Shown in pieces: positions 15,529 to 23,563 of a stretch of 26,459 nt of DNA. The translations under genes and the position numbers were made by a program. Below the pieces are notes generated by a model, which saw nothing but the letters and a program-made list of their open reading frames with translations, was not told where the DNA came from and searched no databases. Positions within the stretch are counted from its first letter, which is position 1. Every line of letters begins with the position of its first letter. This stretch comes from CAZJGF01 sp964545665 (GTDB lineage Bacteria; Chloroflexota; Dehalococcoidia; GIF9; AB-539-J10), in NCBI GenBank assembly GCA_964545665.1, contig CAZJGF010000006.1, forward strand, positions 1-26,459, read 5' to 3'.

Positions 15529-16895
15529 CAAATGTTGGAGAACTGCAGCGTGTTGTAGGAGAGGATTGGGTGATAACCAAAAGAAAGCAGATGGAGAGCT
15601 ATCTGTTAGATGCGACGCCTCTGGCTGTAAGGCCCGAACCTGCTGGTAGCGTTGTTGTAGTAAAGCCGGCTAATAGTGAAGAAATATCGAAGGTACTGAG
15701 GCTTGCCAACAGGGAAAAGACTCCCGTTTTCCCTAGAGGTGGAGGCACGGGTTTGGCAGCAGGGGCTATCCCCACTCAAGATGGCATAGTCCTCTCTCTG
15801 GAAAGGCTAGACAAAATTGAGGAGATAGATAAATAGAACCTGATGGTAGTTGCCCAAGCGGGGGTCACGCTTGGAGAACTGCTGAAGGCAGTGGAGGATG
15901 GTGACATGCTCTTTCCCCCACATCCTGGGGACGAGGGTGCGCAAGTAGGTGGTCTCGTTGCCTGCAATGCTGGTGGAGTGAGAGCGGTAAAATACGGAGT
16001 TGTCAGAAGCTACGTGAAAGGACTTGAGGTAGTGCTTCCCACAGGGGAAATAGTAAACATGGGAGGGAAGCTAATCAAGAATAACACAGGACTTGATCTG
16101 ATGCACTTATTGATAGACAGCGAAGGCATTCTAGGTGTGATAACCAAAGTGATTTTTCGCTTGTACCCCAAGTCCGGCGGCACGGCAACTTTGGTCATAT
16201 CGTATGACGATCGTCACGATGCGATAAACACCGTCCCAAAGATCCTGCAGAGCGGCGTAATTCCATTGGCGATAGAATACGTGGAAAACGATGAAGTTGA
16301 AATCTCGGCGAAACATCTCGGTACAAAATGGCCAGCCACAAAAGGCAAAGCTCATTTAATAGCGATAGTAACGGGCGCAAATGAGGATGAAGTGTATTCC
16401 CAGTGTGAGCAGATATCCCAAGTCTGCCAGAAACATAACGCGGTGGATATCTTGATTGCCGAAAGAAGGGAAGAGCAAGCTGATATCCTGAAAATAAGGA
16501 GCGAGATATATACAGCTTTAAAGCCCAGGTTGGCGGATGGTCTAGACATAACTGTGCCCCCTGCTACTATAGGGAAGGTGCTGGACGCTGTAGATGAGAT
16601 CGCACAGCGATTTGATACCGATATTCCCGTGTACGGTCATGCCGCAGATGGCAATTTGCATCCCCATCTAATGATGGATTTGCAAGAAAGGGGAATCCTC
16701 AAAGGAGTAAAAAGGGAGGTATACAAGGCGGCAGCGGACTTGGGAGGAGTGATAACCGGGGAGCACGGTGTGGGCAAAACCAGACTTGGTGAATTCGATC
16801 TCTACGTGGATGAGAAGTCAAGGGAGTTAATGAAGGGGATCAAGAAGCTATTTGACCCGAACGAGATATTGAATCCGCGAACTGCCGTAGGGTGA
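15525..16895 (+). pseudogene. Second LctD/GlcD-type dehydrogenase, interrupted by a single amber codon
   Basis: The 1,371-base frame has exactly the length of the first copy and aligns with it without gaps; by eye roughly three quarters of residues agree. Codon 104 is TAG (15834-15836) where the first copy has GAG. All other codons stay open to a TGA at 16893-16895, and RBS and start are intact. Read as two pieces it gives a 103-residue N-terminal part with the PRGGGTG loop and a 350-residue part that could restart at ATG 15843, six bases after the stop but without its own RBS. Two signature residues also differ from consensus (GSEG to DSEG, HAGDG to HAADG). It is probably a recently inactivated paralogue; a sequencing error or readthrough remains possible. 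Confidence 0.8.
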
Positions 16896-17020
16896 ACGAG
16901 GAATTTGAGCTTCCTTACCGGGATTCTACCTTAAAAGCCGAAGTTTGGGCGGTGAACCTAAGCTTCAGTCTAGAAATGGATGATGTCAACGGCATCGAAA
17001 AATGAGAGTCAGTATAAATC
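16892..17020 (+). pseudogene. Truncated larA copy (N-terminal stump)
   Basis: GTG at 16892 overlaps the stop of the second dehydrogenase in the same GTGA arrangement as the intact pair. The frame reads MNEEFELPYRDSTLKAEV and ends at TGA 17003-17005 after 37 codons. It aligns with the LarA start (FELPYGDST, then NLSF). Nucleotide similarity fades after about 17018, in the middle of the N-terminal domain. It is the right-hand end of the duplicated segment and cannot make a racemase. Confidence 0.8.
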
Positions 17021-17156
17021 CTTGTTTCTTTGACAAGGGTGTCTCGATTTCTTGAACTGCAAGCGATTGGTTTGATTAACCTTCGCATTGTGGAAGGGGA
17101 TTGATATATCGATCGCATTTTCTAGGTGTATTTCACTAGCTGGAGAAGGTCAAGTC

Positions 17157-18434
17157 ATGACAGGGCGACACATAATTACAGGATTGAAAGCAAGAGAAGT
17201 TATCGACTGTCGGGGAACTCCTACCATTGAAGTTGATATGTGGGTTGATAATAGTCTACGGGGCCGGGCAGATGTTCCCAGTGGTCGTTCAGTTGGGAGT
17301 TATGAGGCCTATGAGCTTCGTGACGGGGGGAGCAGGTATGATGGACTTGGTGTACTGAAGGCGGTAAGGAACGTCAATGAGATAGTGAGTAGGGAAGTTA
17401 TCGGCATGGACGTGACTCAGCAGAGGAAGCTGGACAGTCTGCTGATAGAGCTTGATGGCAGTCCCAATAAGTCGAAGTTAGGAGCAAATGCGTTACTTGG
17501 TGTGTCTTTGGCAGCAGCTAAAGCTGCTGCTTCTAGCCTGGAGACCCCCCTTTACAAATACATAAACGCTAATGCACATGTCCTTCCTGTCCCCATGATG
17601 AACCTTGTTAACGGAGGGAAATTAGCTTCCAATGATCTAGATTTCCAGGAGTTTATCATCATGCCTGTTGGCGCGGAAACTTTTTCACAGGCACTCCAGA
17701 TTACAGCAGAGGTTAATAGTAGACTGAGGACTCTTCTCGTTGGGAAGTATGGGAAGATTGCCATTAATGTTGGGGATGAGGGTGGCTGTGTCCCTCCGAT
17801 TATGAGCATTAAGGAGGCCCTTGGCGTTTTGCAGGAAGCGGTAAGGCAAACGGCGTGGGAAGATGAAATAGTCTATGCTCTGGATGTCGCCGCCAGCTAC
17901 TTGTATGACAAGAATACAAAGAAGTACGAAGTCGAGGGGAAGCAATTGTCTTCAAAAGAACTCATCGCTCTTTTCAAAGACCTTGTTTCACAATATCCAA
18001 TTGTCTCTATAGAAGATCCGCTAGATGAAGATGACTTCGATGGGTTTGCCAGAATCACCGAGGAATTGGGCATTCAGATTGTTGGAGATGACCTCTTTGT
18101 AACCAATAGTGAGCGGCTCAAGAAGGGAATTGAAATGGGTGCCGGCAATGCCCTGCTCTGGAAGGTCAATCAAATTGGGACGCTCAGCGAGGCTTTTGAT
18201 TCAGCGGCATTAGCTGTTAGAAATGGATACAGTGTTGTGGTTTCCGAGCGGTCGGGGGAAACAGAAGATAGCATGATTGCAGATTTCGCCGTGGGCTTGA
18301 ATGCTGGGCAGATTAAGACGGGGGCTCCGGTGAGAAGCGAGAGGACTTGTAAATATAATCAGCTATTGCGGATAGAGGAAGAGCTAGGTAGCTCGGCTAA
18401 GTATGCTGGTAGAAGCTTCAGACAACCCCTTTGA
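17157..18434 (+). CDS. Enolase homologue with altered active-site residues
   Basis: A 425-residue enolase-family protein of normal length. The ATG at 17157 is chosen over an upstream TTG (17088) because GGAGAAGG lies eight bases before it and the protein then starts like enolases. Retained by alignment to known enolases: Glu165 (QEF), Glu208 (GDEGG), metal ligands Asp243, Glu286 and Asp311 or Asp312, catalytic Lys336 (KVNQIGTLSE), Arg365-Ser366, and Lys387 (GQIKTGAP). Changed: the GGSHADN/GGAHADN loop is GGKLASN, so the active-site His is Leu156; the VSHRSGETED motif is VSERSGETED, so the second His is Glu364; the mobile loop SGASTG is SGRSVG. It may catalyse an enolase-like dehydration on another substrate. 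A glycerate 2-kinase gene follows after 48 bases, which ties it to 2-phosphoglycerate-like chemistry. Confidence 0.88.
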   Translation: MTGRHIITGLKAREVIDCRGTPTIEVDMWVDNSLRGRADVPSGRSVGSYEAYELRDGGSRYDGLGVLKAVRNVNEIVSREVIGMDVTQQRKLDSLLIELDGSPNKSKLGANALLGVSLAAAKAAASSLETPLYKYINANAHVLPVPMMNLVNGGKLASNDLDFQEFIIMPVGAETFSQALQITAEVNSRLRTLLVGKYGKIAINVGDEGGCVPPIMSIKEALGVLQEAVRQTAWEDEIVYALDVAASYLYDKNTKKYEVEGKQLSSKELIALFKDLVSQYPIVSIEDPLDEDDFDGFARITEELGIQIVGDDLFVTNSERLKKGIEMGAGNALLWKVNQIGTLSEAFDSAALAVRNGYSVVVSERSGETEDSMIADFAVGLNAGQIKTGAPVRSERTCKYNQLLRIEEELGSSAKYAGRSFRQPL

Positions 18435-18482
18435 CAAAGCAGTTATTTCCAATTGGTGAGCGACTAGTGTGAGGCACCTTTT

Positions 18483-19832
18483 ATGTATATTCAGAACAGA
18501 AACGAATTGGCTTCACATGGCTACAAAGAGGGAAGGGAAGCTGTAATTGACATGATTGAGCACGCATTACAGGCGGTTGACCCTTATCGAGCTACTAGGG
18601 AACTAGTTCGTCTGGAGGGAAGCATACTAAGTGTCGGCTATCTAAATTTCGATTTATCTAAAAGGGGAGATATATATCTGCTTGGAATGGGGAAGGCCAC
18701 TTTTCCCATAGCTAAGGCTATGGAGGAGATTTTGGGCGAGAGGATTACCGAAGGACTCATCATTGTCAAAGAAGGTCAGAAAGGTAATCTAAAAAGGGTT
18801 AAGGTGAGAGAGGCTTCGCATCCTTTGCCTGGTAGTCGGGGCCTAGAGGCGGCTAAGGAACTGAAAGCCATAGCTGAGAGGACACGAGAAGGGGATATCG
18901 TTTTTTGTGCCATCACCGGTGGAAGCTCGGCCTTGGCACCTCTGCCTGTTTCAGGCATTAGCCTGGAAGAGAAAAAACGGGTGCATGAGCTACTCCTACA
19001 TAGCGGTGCAACGATTAGAGAAATCAACGCAGTGAGGAAGCATATTTCTGATATTAAGGGGGGTAAGCTAGCCCTGTCTATCTTCCCCGCTGAGATCGTA
19101 AATTTGACAGTTTCTGACGTTACCGAAGACCCTCTCGATTACATAACTGATCCGACTGTGCCTGACACCTCGACCTTTGAGGATGCTATTCTAGTGCTGG
19201 AGAAATATCATTTGCTAGAGAGAGTGCCTGAATCCGCGTTGGACTACCTACGAAAGGCGACACCTGAAATGGAGAATCCGAAGTCCTTCGGCAATATGCC
19301 AGTGCACACATTCGTTCTGGTAAAGAGTGGTGCGATATGCGAAGCGGCAAGCGATAAGGCTCAGGAGCTAGGCTTTGCTTCGGTGATACTCACCTTTGCT
19401 CTTGAAGGCGAGAGCAGGGAATCTGGCGCAGCATTTGCCCGGATTGGCACTGAAATTAGAGGCTTTGGCAGGCCATTGACACCACCCGGTGTGGTCGTTG
19501 CCGGTGGGGAAACCACGGTTACCATTCATGGCCAGTGTGGGAAGGGAGGCCCAAACCAGGAATTTGCTCTCAGTGCAGCCTTAGAGCTTGGTGGTGATGA
19601 AAGAGTTGTCATTGCTGCAATTGACTCAGATGGCACCGACGGACCAACAGATATTGCCGGTGGGATTGTCGATGCCTCAACGGCGCAGCGGGCAAAGGAG
19701 AAAGACATTGATATATCTGCATCTTTGTCACACCATAATTCGGCTCCAGCTTTGCGAGATTTGAATGATGCGGTAATCACTGGTCATACCGGGACTAACG
19801 TCAATGACCTGAAAATTCTGCTTGTAGATTGA
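18483..19832 (+). CDS. Glycerate 2-kinase (GckA/TtuD family, DUF4147 + MOFRL)
   Basis: A 449-residue class II glycerate kinase that phosphorylates D-glycerate with ATP, usually to 2-phosphoglycerate, in the cytoplasm. The N-terminal DUF4147 domain has GMGKA (68-72), the HPLPGSRG segment (113-120) and TGGSSAL (145-151). The C-terminal MOFRL domain shows GGETTVT, GKGGPNQEF and the closing TGHTGTNVNDL. Length is normal. The start has only a weak GAGG about ten bases upstream. The enolase homologue before it would take 2-phosphoglycerate towards phosphoenolpyruvate if it were a true enolase. A relaxed kinase acting on another 2,3-dihydroxy or hydroxy acid is possible. Confidence 0.9.
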   Translation: MYIQNRNELASHGYKEGREAVIDMIEHALQAVDPYRATRELVRLEGSILSVGYLNFDLSKRGDIYLLGMGKATFPIAKAMEEILGERITEGLIIVKEGQKGNLKRVKVREASHPLPGSRGLEAAKELKAIAERTREGDIVFCAITGGSSALAPLPVSGISLEEKKRVHELLLHSGATIREINAVRKHISDIKGGKLALSIFPAEIVNLTVSDVTEDPLDYITDPTVPDTSTFEDAILVLEKYHLLERVPESALDYLRKATPEMENPKSFGNMPVHTFVLVKSGAICEAASDKAQELGFASVILTFALEGESRESGAAFARIGTEIRGFGRPLTPPGVVVAGGETTVTIHGQCGKGGPNQEFALSAALELGGDERVVIAAIDSDGTDGPTDIAGGIVDASTAQRAKEKDIDISASLSHHNSAPALRDLNDAVITGHTGTNVNDLKILLVD

Positions 19833-19881
19833 GTGGCTGCCTTCAAGGGATTTACGCTTGGCGCTGGTTGAAGGGAAATGA

Positions 19882-19910
19882 TTGAGCTTAGCAAAAAAGG
19901 ATAGTAGAAT
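19882..19910 (+). promoter_or_regulatory. Sigma70-type promoter for the phosphotriesterase-family gene
   Basis: TTGAGC (19882-19887, 4 of 6), a 17-base spacer and TAGAAT (19905-19910, 5 of 6) lie 45 bases before the start of the next gene in a 120-base gap. It suggests that the hydrolase is transcribed at least partly on its own. Confidence 0.5.
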
Positions 19911-19955
19911 GGCGATGAATCGTGTCAGTAATCTAGAGTTTTAGGAGGTAAAGTG

Positions 19956-21011
19956 ATGGGTAGATCAGAACTTACGGGAAAGGTTCAGACTGTGCTGGGA
20001 CTTATTGCTCCGGAGGATTTGGGGATTACGCTTCCGCATGAGCATCTCGTTAGTGACGGTTCATGCTGGTTTGTTGACCCCAGTGAGGCCACTGAAAAAG
20101 CAATGGTGCATCATCCAGTTACACTGGATATCTTATGGTGGCTTCGTTACCACCTGTTCCAGAACATGGACGACTTGCTATTGCTTGATGAACAAGAAGC
20201 CACTGAAGAGGCTGTGCGCTTCAGGTTGGCTGGTGGAAACTCGATTATTGAGTTGAGCAACATTGGCCTTGGTCGTGATCCTGCTGCACTGGCGCGCATC
20301 TCTCGAGCCACAGGTCTCAACGTGATTATGGGTTCGGGTTACTACCTGGCAGTATCACATGGCCCGGAAATGGACGCCAAAACTGAGGAGGAAATTGCCG
20401 ATGAGATTGTGCGTGATATCATGGTAGGTGTCGGTAACAGCGGCATACGTTCTGGTATTATTGGAGAGATTGGTTGTTCATGGCCTCTGACAGATAATGA
20501 ACGGAAGTCCCTGCGTGCCGCTGCGCGGGCTCAACAATCAACAGGTGCGGCTTTGAACGTGCACCCCGGCCAGGGCGAGGAAGCGGCAATGGAGATTGTC
20601 AAAATACTGGGTGACGCTGGCGCTGATCTCACTCGCACTATTATTGACCACATTGACCGTGCTGTCCGCAAACCTGAGAACCGTATTGAACTAGCGAAAA
20701 CAGGTTGCTACCTTGAGTATGACCTGTTTGGGCGAGAAGGATATTACCCTATACACCATAGAGTTATAGACCTCCCCAACGATGCACAGCGGACTAACGA
20801 GATTATCGAACTCATCAATAAAGGGTATCTGGGCCAGATACTCATATCTCAGGACATATGGAATAAGACGCAGCGTTGTGCCTATGGTGGGTGGGGGTAT
20901 GCACACATTTTGCGTGATACCCTGCCTGTGATGCGGGTTAAAGGGGTGACCGAGGAACAAATACACATGATTATGGTGGAGAACCCGAGGCGGTTGCTTA
21001 CTTTTGTATGA
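19956..21011 (+). CDS. Phosphotriesterase-family metal-dependent hydrolase (lactonase-like)
   Basis: A 351-residue amidohydrolase-superfamily barrel of the phosphotriesterase (PTE/PHP) branch. Metal ligands are visible: His28 and His30 (PHEH), His203 (NVHPG), His232 (IDHID) and Asp300 (SQD). The bridging residue is Glu171 in GEIG, as in E. coli PHP, rather than the carbamylated Lys of true phosphotriesterases and quorum lactonases. Members hydrolyse lactones or other esters; a sugar-acid or hydroxyacid lactone would suit this neighbourhood, but that is inference. ATG 19956 is preferred to the in-frame GTG at 19953 because AGGAGG (19943-19948) is seven bases before it. The gene converges on the SDR gene. 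Confidence 0.88.
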   Translation: MGRSELTGKVQTVLGLIAPEDLGITLPHEHLVSDGSCWFVDPSEATEKAMVHHPVTLDILWWLRYHLFQNMDDLLLLDEQEATEEAVRFRLAGGNSIIELSNIGLGRDPAALARISRATGLNVIMGSGYYLAVSHGPEMDAKTEEEIADEIVRDIMVGVGNSGIRSGIIGEIGCSWPLTDNERKSLRAAARAQQSTGAALNVHPGQGEEAAMEIVKILGDAGADLTRTIIDHIDRAVRKPENRIELAKTGCYLEYDLFGREGYYPIHHRVIDLPNDAQRTNEIIELINKGYLGQILISQDIWNKTQRCAYGGWGYAHILRDTLPVMRVKGVTEEQIHMIMVENPRRLLTFV

Positions 21012-21030
21012 AATCGCTCCTTTTCGTCAA

Positions 21031-21047
21031 CATGAGATGTTCTCATG
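21031..21047. terminator. Short hairpin between convergent genes, possible bidirectional terminator
   Basis: CATGAGA (21031-21037) and TCTCATG (21041-21047) form a perfect 7-bp stem with a 3-base loop in the 49-base gap between the convergent hydrolase and SDR genes. There is no strong T run on either side, so termination is a guess from position. Confidence 0.35.
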
Positions 21048-21060
21048 CACAGGTAGGAGA

Positions 21061-21885
21061 TTACTCCGATGAGGAAATTGTTGATAACAGAGTTCTCACT
21101 GAAGAAAAGTGGCCCCCGTCCAGCACAAGGGTTTGTCCTGTCATATAGCTTGAAGCATCTGAAGCCAAGAACAGCGCAGCGCCGACAATTTCTTCAGGCT
21201 CAGCTATACGCCCCAGGGCTGTGCTATCTTCGGTGCTCTCGCGAATTACAGGATTGGTTTGCAAGGCTGTGGAAAGGCGGGTCTTTATAACCCCTGGGGC
21301 AATTGCATTCGCTCTGATATTATACTGTCCCCATTCTTGAGCAAGGACCTTCGTGAGCATCATAACACCTGCTTTGCTTATGGAGTAGACACCCATTCCA
21401 ACACCAGGCCTAATTCCAGTTTCCGAGGCGGTGTTAATAATGTTCCCACCACCTTTATCTCGCATTATCTTGCCCACTGCCTGGCTTAGGAAAAAGTAGC
21501 CCTTTAAATTTAGTCCCATAATTATATCCCAGGCTTTTTCATCAATATTGAATACTGAGTCATATACTACATTGGTTCCAGCATTGTTCACCAGGATATC
21601 AATGCGGCCAAATTCATCTACCGCCTGCTTAACCAAGTGATCGATTTCTGGCAACTGACGAACATTAGCCGCCACAGGCAGGGCTTTCCTTCCCAGCTGT
21701 GTTATTTCCTGAGCCACAGCTTCCAAATCAGGCAGCTTCCGGCTGGCAATGACTACGTCAGCGCCTGCCTCTGCCAGAGCTAAGGCAATGCTTCGACCAA
21801 TTCCTCGGCTCCCTCCAGTAACTAAGGCTATCTTCCCTTCGAGACGAAACTTATCTAGAGTTGACTCTTTGCGCTCAGCGTTCAT
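21061..21885 (-). CDS. Short-chain dehydrogenase/reductase (SDR)
   Basis: A 274-residue classical SDR. TGGSRGIG (23-30) binds NAD(P), NNAG (100-103) stabilises the core, and Ser154, Tyr167 and Lys171 form the catalytic triad in TASETG...YSISKAG. The C-terminus has PGVIKT and the TGQTLVLDGG ending common to FabG-like reductases. The substrate is not predictable; SDRs with this ending often act on 3-oxoacyl, sugar-acid or alcohol substrates. A GAGGAG site lies before the ATG. It lies 45 bases downstream of the 4-hydroxybutyryl-CoA dehydratase-type gene on the same strand and probably shares its transcript, so the two may act in one pathway. Confidence 0.9.
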   Translation of the reverse strand: MNAERKESTLDKFRLEGKIALVTGGSRGIGRSIALALAEAGADVVIASRKLPDLEAVAQEITQLGRKALPVAANVRQLPEIDHLVKQAVDEFGRIDILVNNAGTNVVYDSVFNIDEKAWDIIMGLNLKGYFFLSQAVGKIMRDKGGGNIINTASETGIRPGVGMGVYSISKAGVMMLTKVLAQEWGQYNIRANAIAPGVIKTRLSTALQTNPVIRESTEDSTALGRIAEPEEIVGAALFLASDASSYMTGQTLVLDGGHFSSVRTLLSTISSSE

Positions 21886-21930
21886 GAATTACTCCTCTGC
21901 CATCACAACTTTCGAGCGATCTGCGGTTCT

Positions 21931-23439
21931 CTATTGCTTGGGCAGTTCTTCTTTTCTTATCAAGTTACATCCAAATGTTGGTTCCATCTGCAGATCCTTA
22001 GTCTGGTCCAGTTCCTCGTCTAGGCCAGCGAGGTAGCGGGCTACATTCTTCCTGGCATTGTAGTCGTAGTCTATGTTCAAGGCGATCGTTTCCATAATTG
22101 GGGAACCACCGCCGTGGACTCCAGCGATTTGGTACCAAGCGCCCATAGGGGAAGCAGCCAAATTCTCCACGAACCTCCAGATGCGATGCGAATCTTCAGG
22201 TGAAATCTTCTCATTTCTCACGATGTACTTTTCCATGTATGCCTTAGTCTCTTCGTTGATGAATTCATCCTCAAAAGGCAAGGTCACTGATAGGCCTCCA
22301 GCTATTTCAGCTAATATGTTGAACTCATGATAAATAGTCTCCCCCATCAGCCTTCTTCCTACATTTGCATATATGGCATTGGGGAAGAAGGTACCTGAGG
22401 GCGTCTTCTCTCCATAGATAGCAGACGCGATGCCGGCGGCATATGCCAATTCAGCACCACCGGCAAACTCAGACAACTTTTGCCTTACATGGGCAACTTT
22501 GTCGATGTTATTTGCCTCTGCAACCAGAGCCGTGGCGCCGCATAGTATATCGGATACGGCAGGTTTACATCCGGTATAGCTGTGTCTATGGGAATCAGCA
22601 AATAGTAGTGCAAGTCTTCTGCCAAATTCCCATTCTTGGCACATAAACACTCTCTCTTTGGGGATGGAGAGACGATCAAAGACACAAACAGAATCCGAGA
22701 CACCATATTCGGCAAAGGGCGCCTTAATCTGCTTTCTCTCCCTTAGCCGAACCGGGCGGGTGATTAACTTCAATCCTTCATAGTCCGCCGGAATGGCAAA
22801 AGCTACTGCGTAGTCTTTATCATCTGGCCCCAGGGCACGCGTTGGAATCACTATGATCTCGTCAGCGTAGGCAGCCATGGTGATAGATACTTTTGCTCCG
22901 CTTACCACTATTCCATTATCCTTCACCTCATCTACATGAACGTAGGCATCGGGATCCGGCTGCTCATGAGGTCTCTTAGTCCTATCTCCCTTCATATCTG
23001 TTTGAGCACACGCAGCAGTTAGATCCTTTTCTTGGAGGTGTTTCAAATATTCCATGAAGCGACGGTTATAGTCGGTTCCATTTTTGTCGTCCATTTCCTT
23101 GGTACAAATCGAAAGAGCATTTATTGCGTCATGACCCATGCATCTCTGTATACAACCGCCAACTCTTTGAGCAGTTAAACGGATCATCTTCTGCTTTTGC
23201 ATCAGATCATATGGACTTTGAGGTAGATGGTTCCATCGATTGATTTTCTTACCAGTTATGGAAGACTCTGCCGCTATTAACTCTTCCCACTTGGGATCTT
23301 GCGCCAAGTCAAAAGTGACAGACATGACATTTATGCCTGGCCTGATCCTAGGATCATTCCTACCTACTTTCTCGCCCCCAATATATAGATTGGGCTGCAT
23401 TTTCTCTAAATCTGCTCTATATTCTGCTGATGTTCTCAT
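21931..23439 (-). CDS. 4-hydroxybutyryl-CoA dehydratase-type protein (HpaB/AbfD family)
   Basis: A 502-residue acyl-CoA-dehydrogenase-like flavoprotein of the 4-hydroxyphenylacetate 3-hydroxylase family. Cys96 and Cys100 (CIQRC), His284 and Cys291 (HRHSYTGC) match in spacing the four [4Fe-4S] ligands of Clostridium AbfD (Cys99, Cys103, His292, Cys299). Monooxygenase members of the family lack this set, so an oxygen-sensitive radical dehydratase/isomerase is favoured. The reference reaction is 4-hydroxybutyryl-CoA to crotonyl-CoA; a relative with another substrate cannot be excluded. An AAGGAG site precedes the ATG. A strong promoter lies about 80 bases upstream, and the SDR gene follows. No 4-hydroxybutyrate CoA-transferase or dehydrogenase is adjacent, though acetoacetyl-CoA ligase and an ACD alpha subunit are elsewhere in the window. 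Confidence 0.87.
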   Translation of the reverse strand: MRTSAEYRADLEKMQPNLYIGGEKVGRNDPRIRPGINVMSVTFDLAQDPKWEELIAAESSITGKKINRWNHLPQSPYDLMQKQKMIRLTAQRVGGCIQRCMGHDAINALSICTKEMDDKNGTDYNRRFMEYLKHLQEKDLTAACAQTDMKGDRTKRPHEQPDPDAYVHVDEVKDNGIVVSGAKVSITMAAYADEIIVIPTRALGPDDKDYAVAFAIPADYEGLKLITRPVRLRERKQIKAPFAEYGVSDSVCVFDRLSIPKERVFMCQEWEFGRRLALLFADSHRHSYTGCKPAVSDILCGATALVAEANNIDKVAHVRQKLSEFAGGAELAYAAGIASAIYGEKTPSGTFFPNAIYANVGRRLMGETIYHEFNILAEIAGGLSVTLPFEDEFINEETKAYMEKYIVRNEKISPEDSHRIWRFVENLAASPMGAWYQIAGVHGGGSPIMETIALNIDYDYNARKNVARYLAGLDEELDQTKDLQMEPTFGCNLIRKEELPKQ

Positions 23440-23517
23440 ATCTTTACTCCTTATCCTGTATTTCAGTCCTCAGAAGGAATTCTATCTGTCTTACGTCTCT
23501 CTCTGCTGGATGCTGGT

Positions 23518-23546
23518 ATTATAGGAAAAAGTAACCCTTTTTCCAA
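23518..23546 (-). promoter_or_regulatory. Strong promoter with embedded palindrome, upstream of the HpaB/AbfD-type gene
   Basis: On the minus strand TTGGAA (23541-23546, 4 of 6), a 17-base spacer and a perfect TATAAT (23518-23523) are seen. An 8-bp inverted repeat, GGAAAAAG (23524-23531) and CTTTTTCC (23537-23544) with a 5-base centre, fills the spacer and part of the -35 box, which would suit a repressor operator. It lies 20 bases past the hypE stop, so it could also act as a weak terminator for that operon. Confidence 0.6.
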
Positions 23547-23563
23547 CATTGGCTTATATAAGA

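Noticed and set aside
2535..15836. General amber recoding (for example pyrrolysine) suggested by in-frame TAG codons at 2538 and 15834
   Set aside because: TAG is the ordinary stop of at least five intact genes here (sugar-acid dehydratase, ACD alpha, dctP, the AbfD-type gene and hypE), and paralogue comparison shows a simple GAG-to-TAG change. Genome-wide recoding is unlikely, though it was kept as a check under the dehydrogenase.
15843..16895. A separate 350-residue FAD-oxidase gene
   Set aside because: It lacks the FAD pyrophosphate loop and an RBS, and is plainly the 3' part of the interrupted second dehydrogenase.
17020..17038. CCTTGT/ACAAGG hairpin and TTGACA at 17030-17035 as terminator or promoter of the enolase homologue
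   Set aside because: The stem is only 6 bp without a T run, and no acceptable -10 box follows the -35-like sequence at 16-18 bases.
17088..17156. TTG at 17088 as the start of the enolase homologue
   Set aside because: The extra 23 residues do not look like an enolase N-terminus and there is no suitable RBS; ATG 17157 has both.
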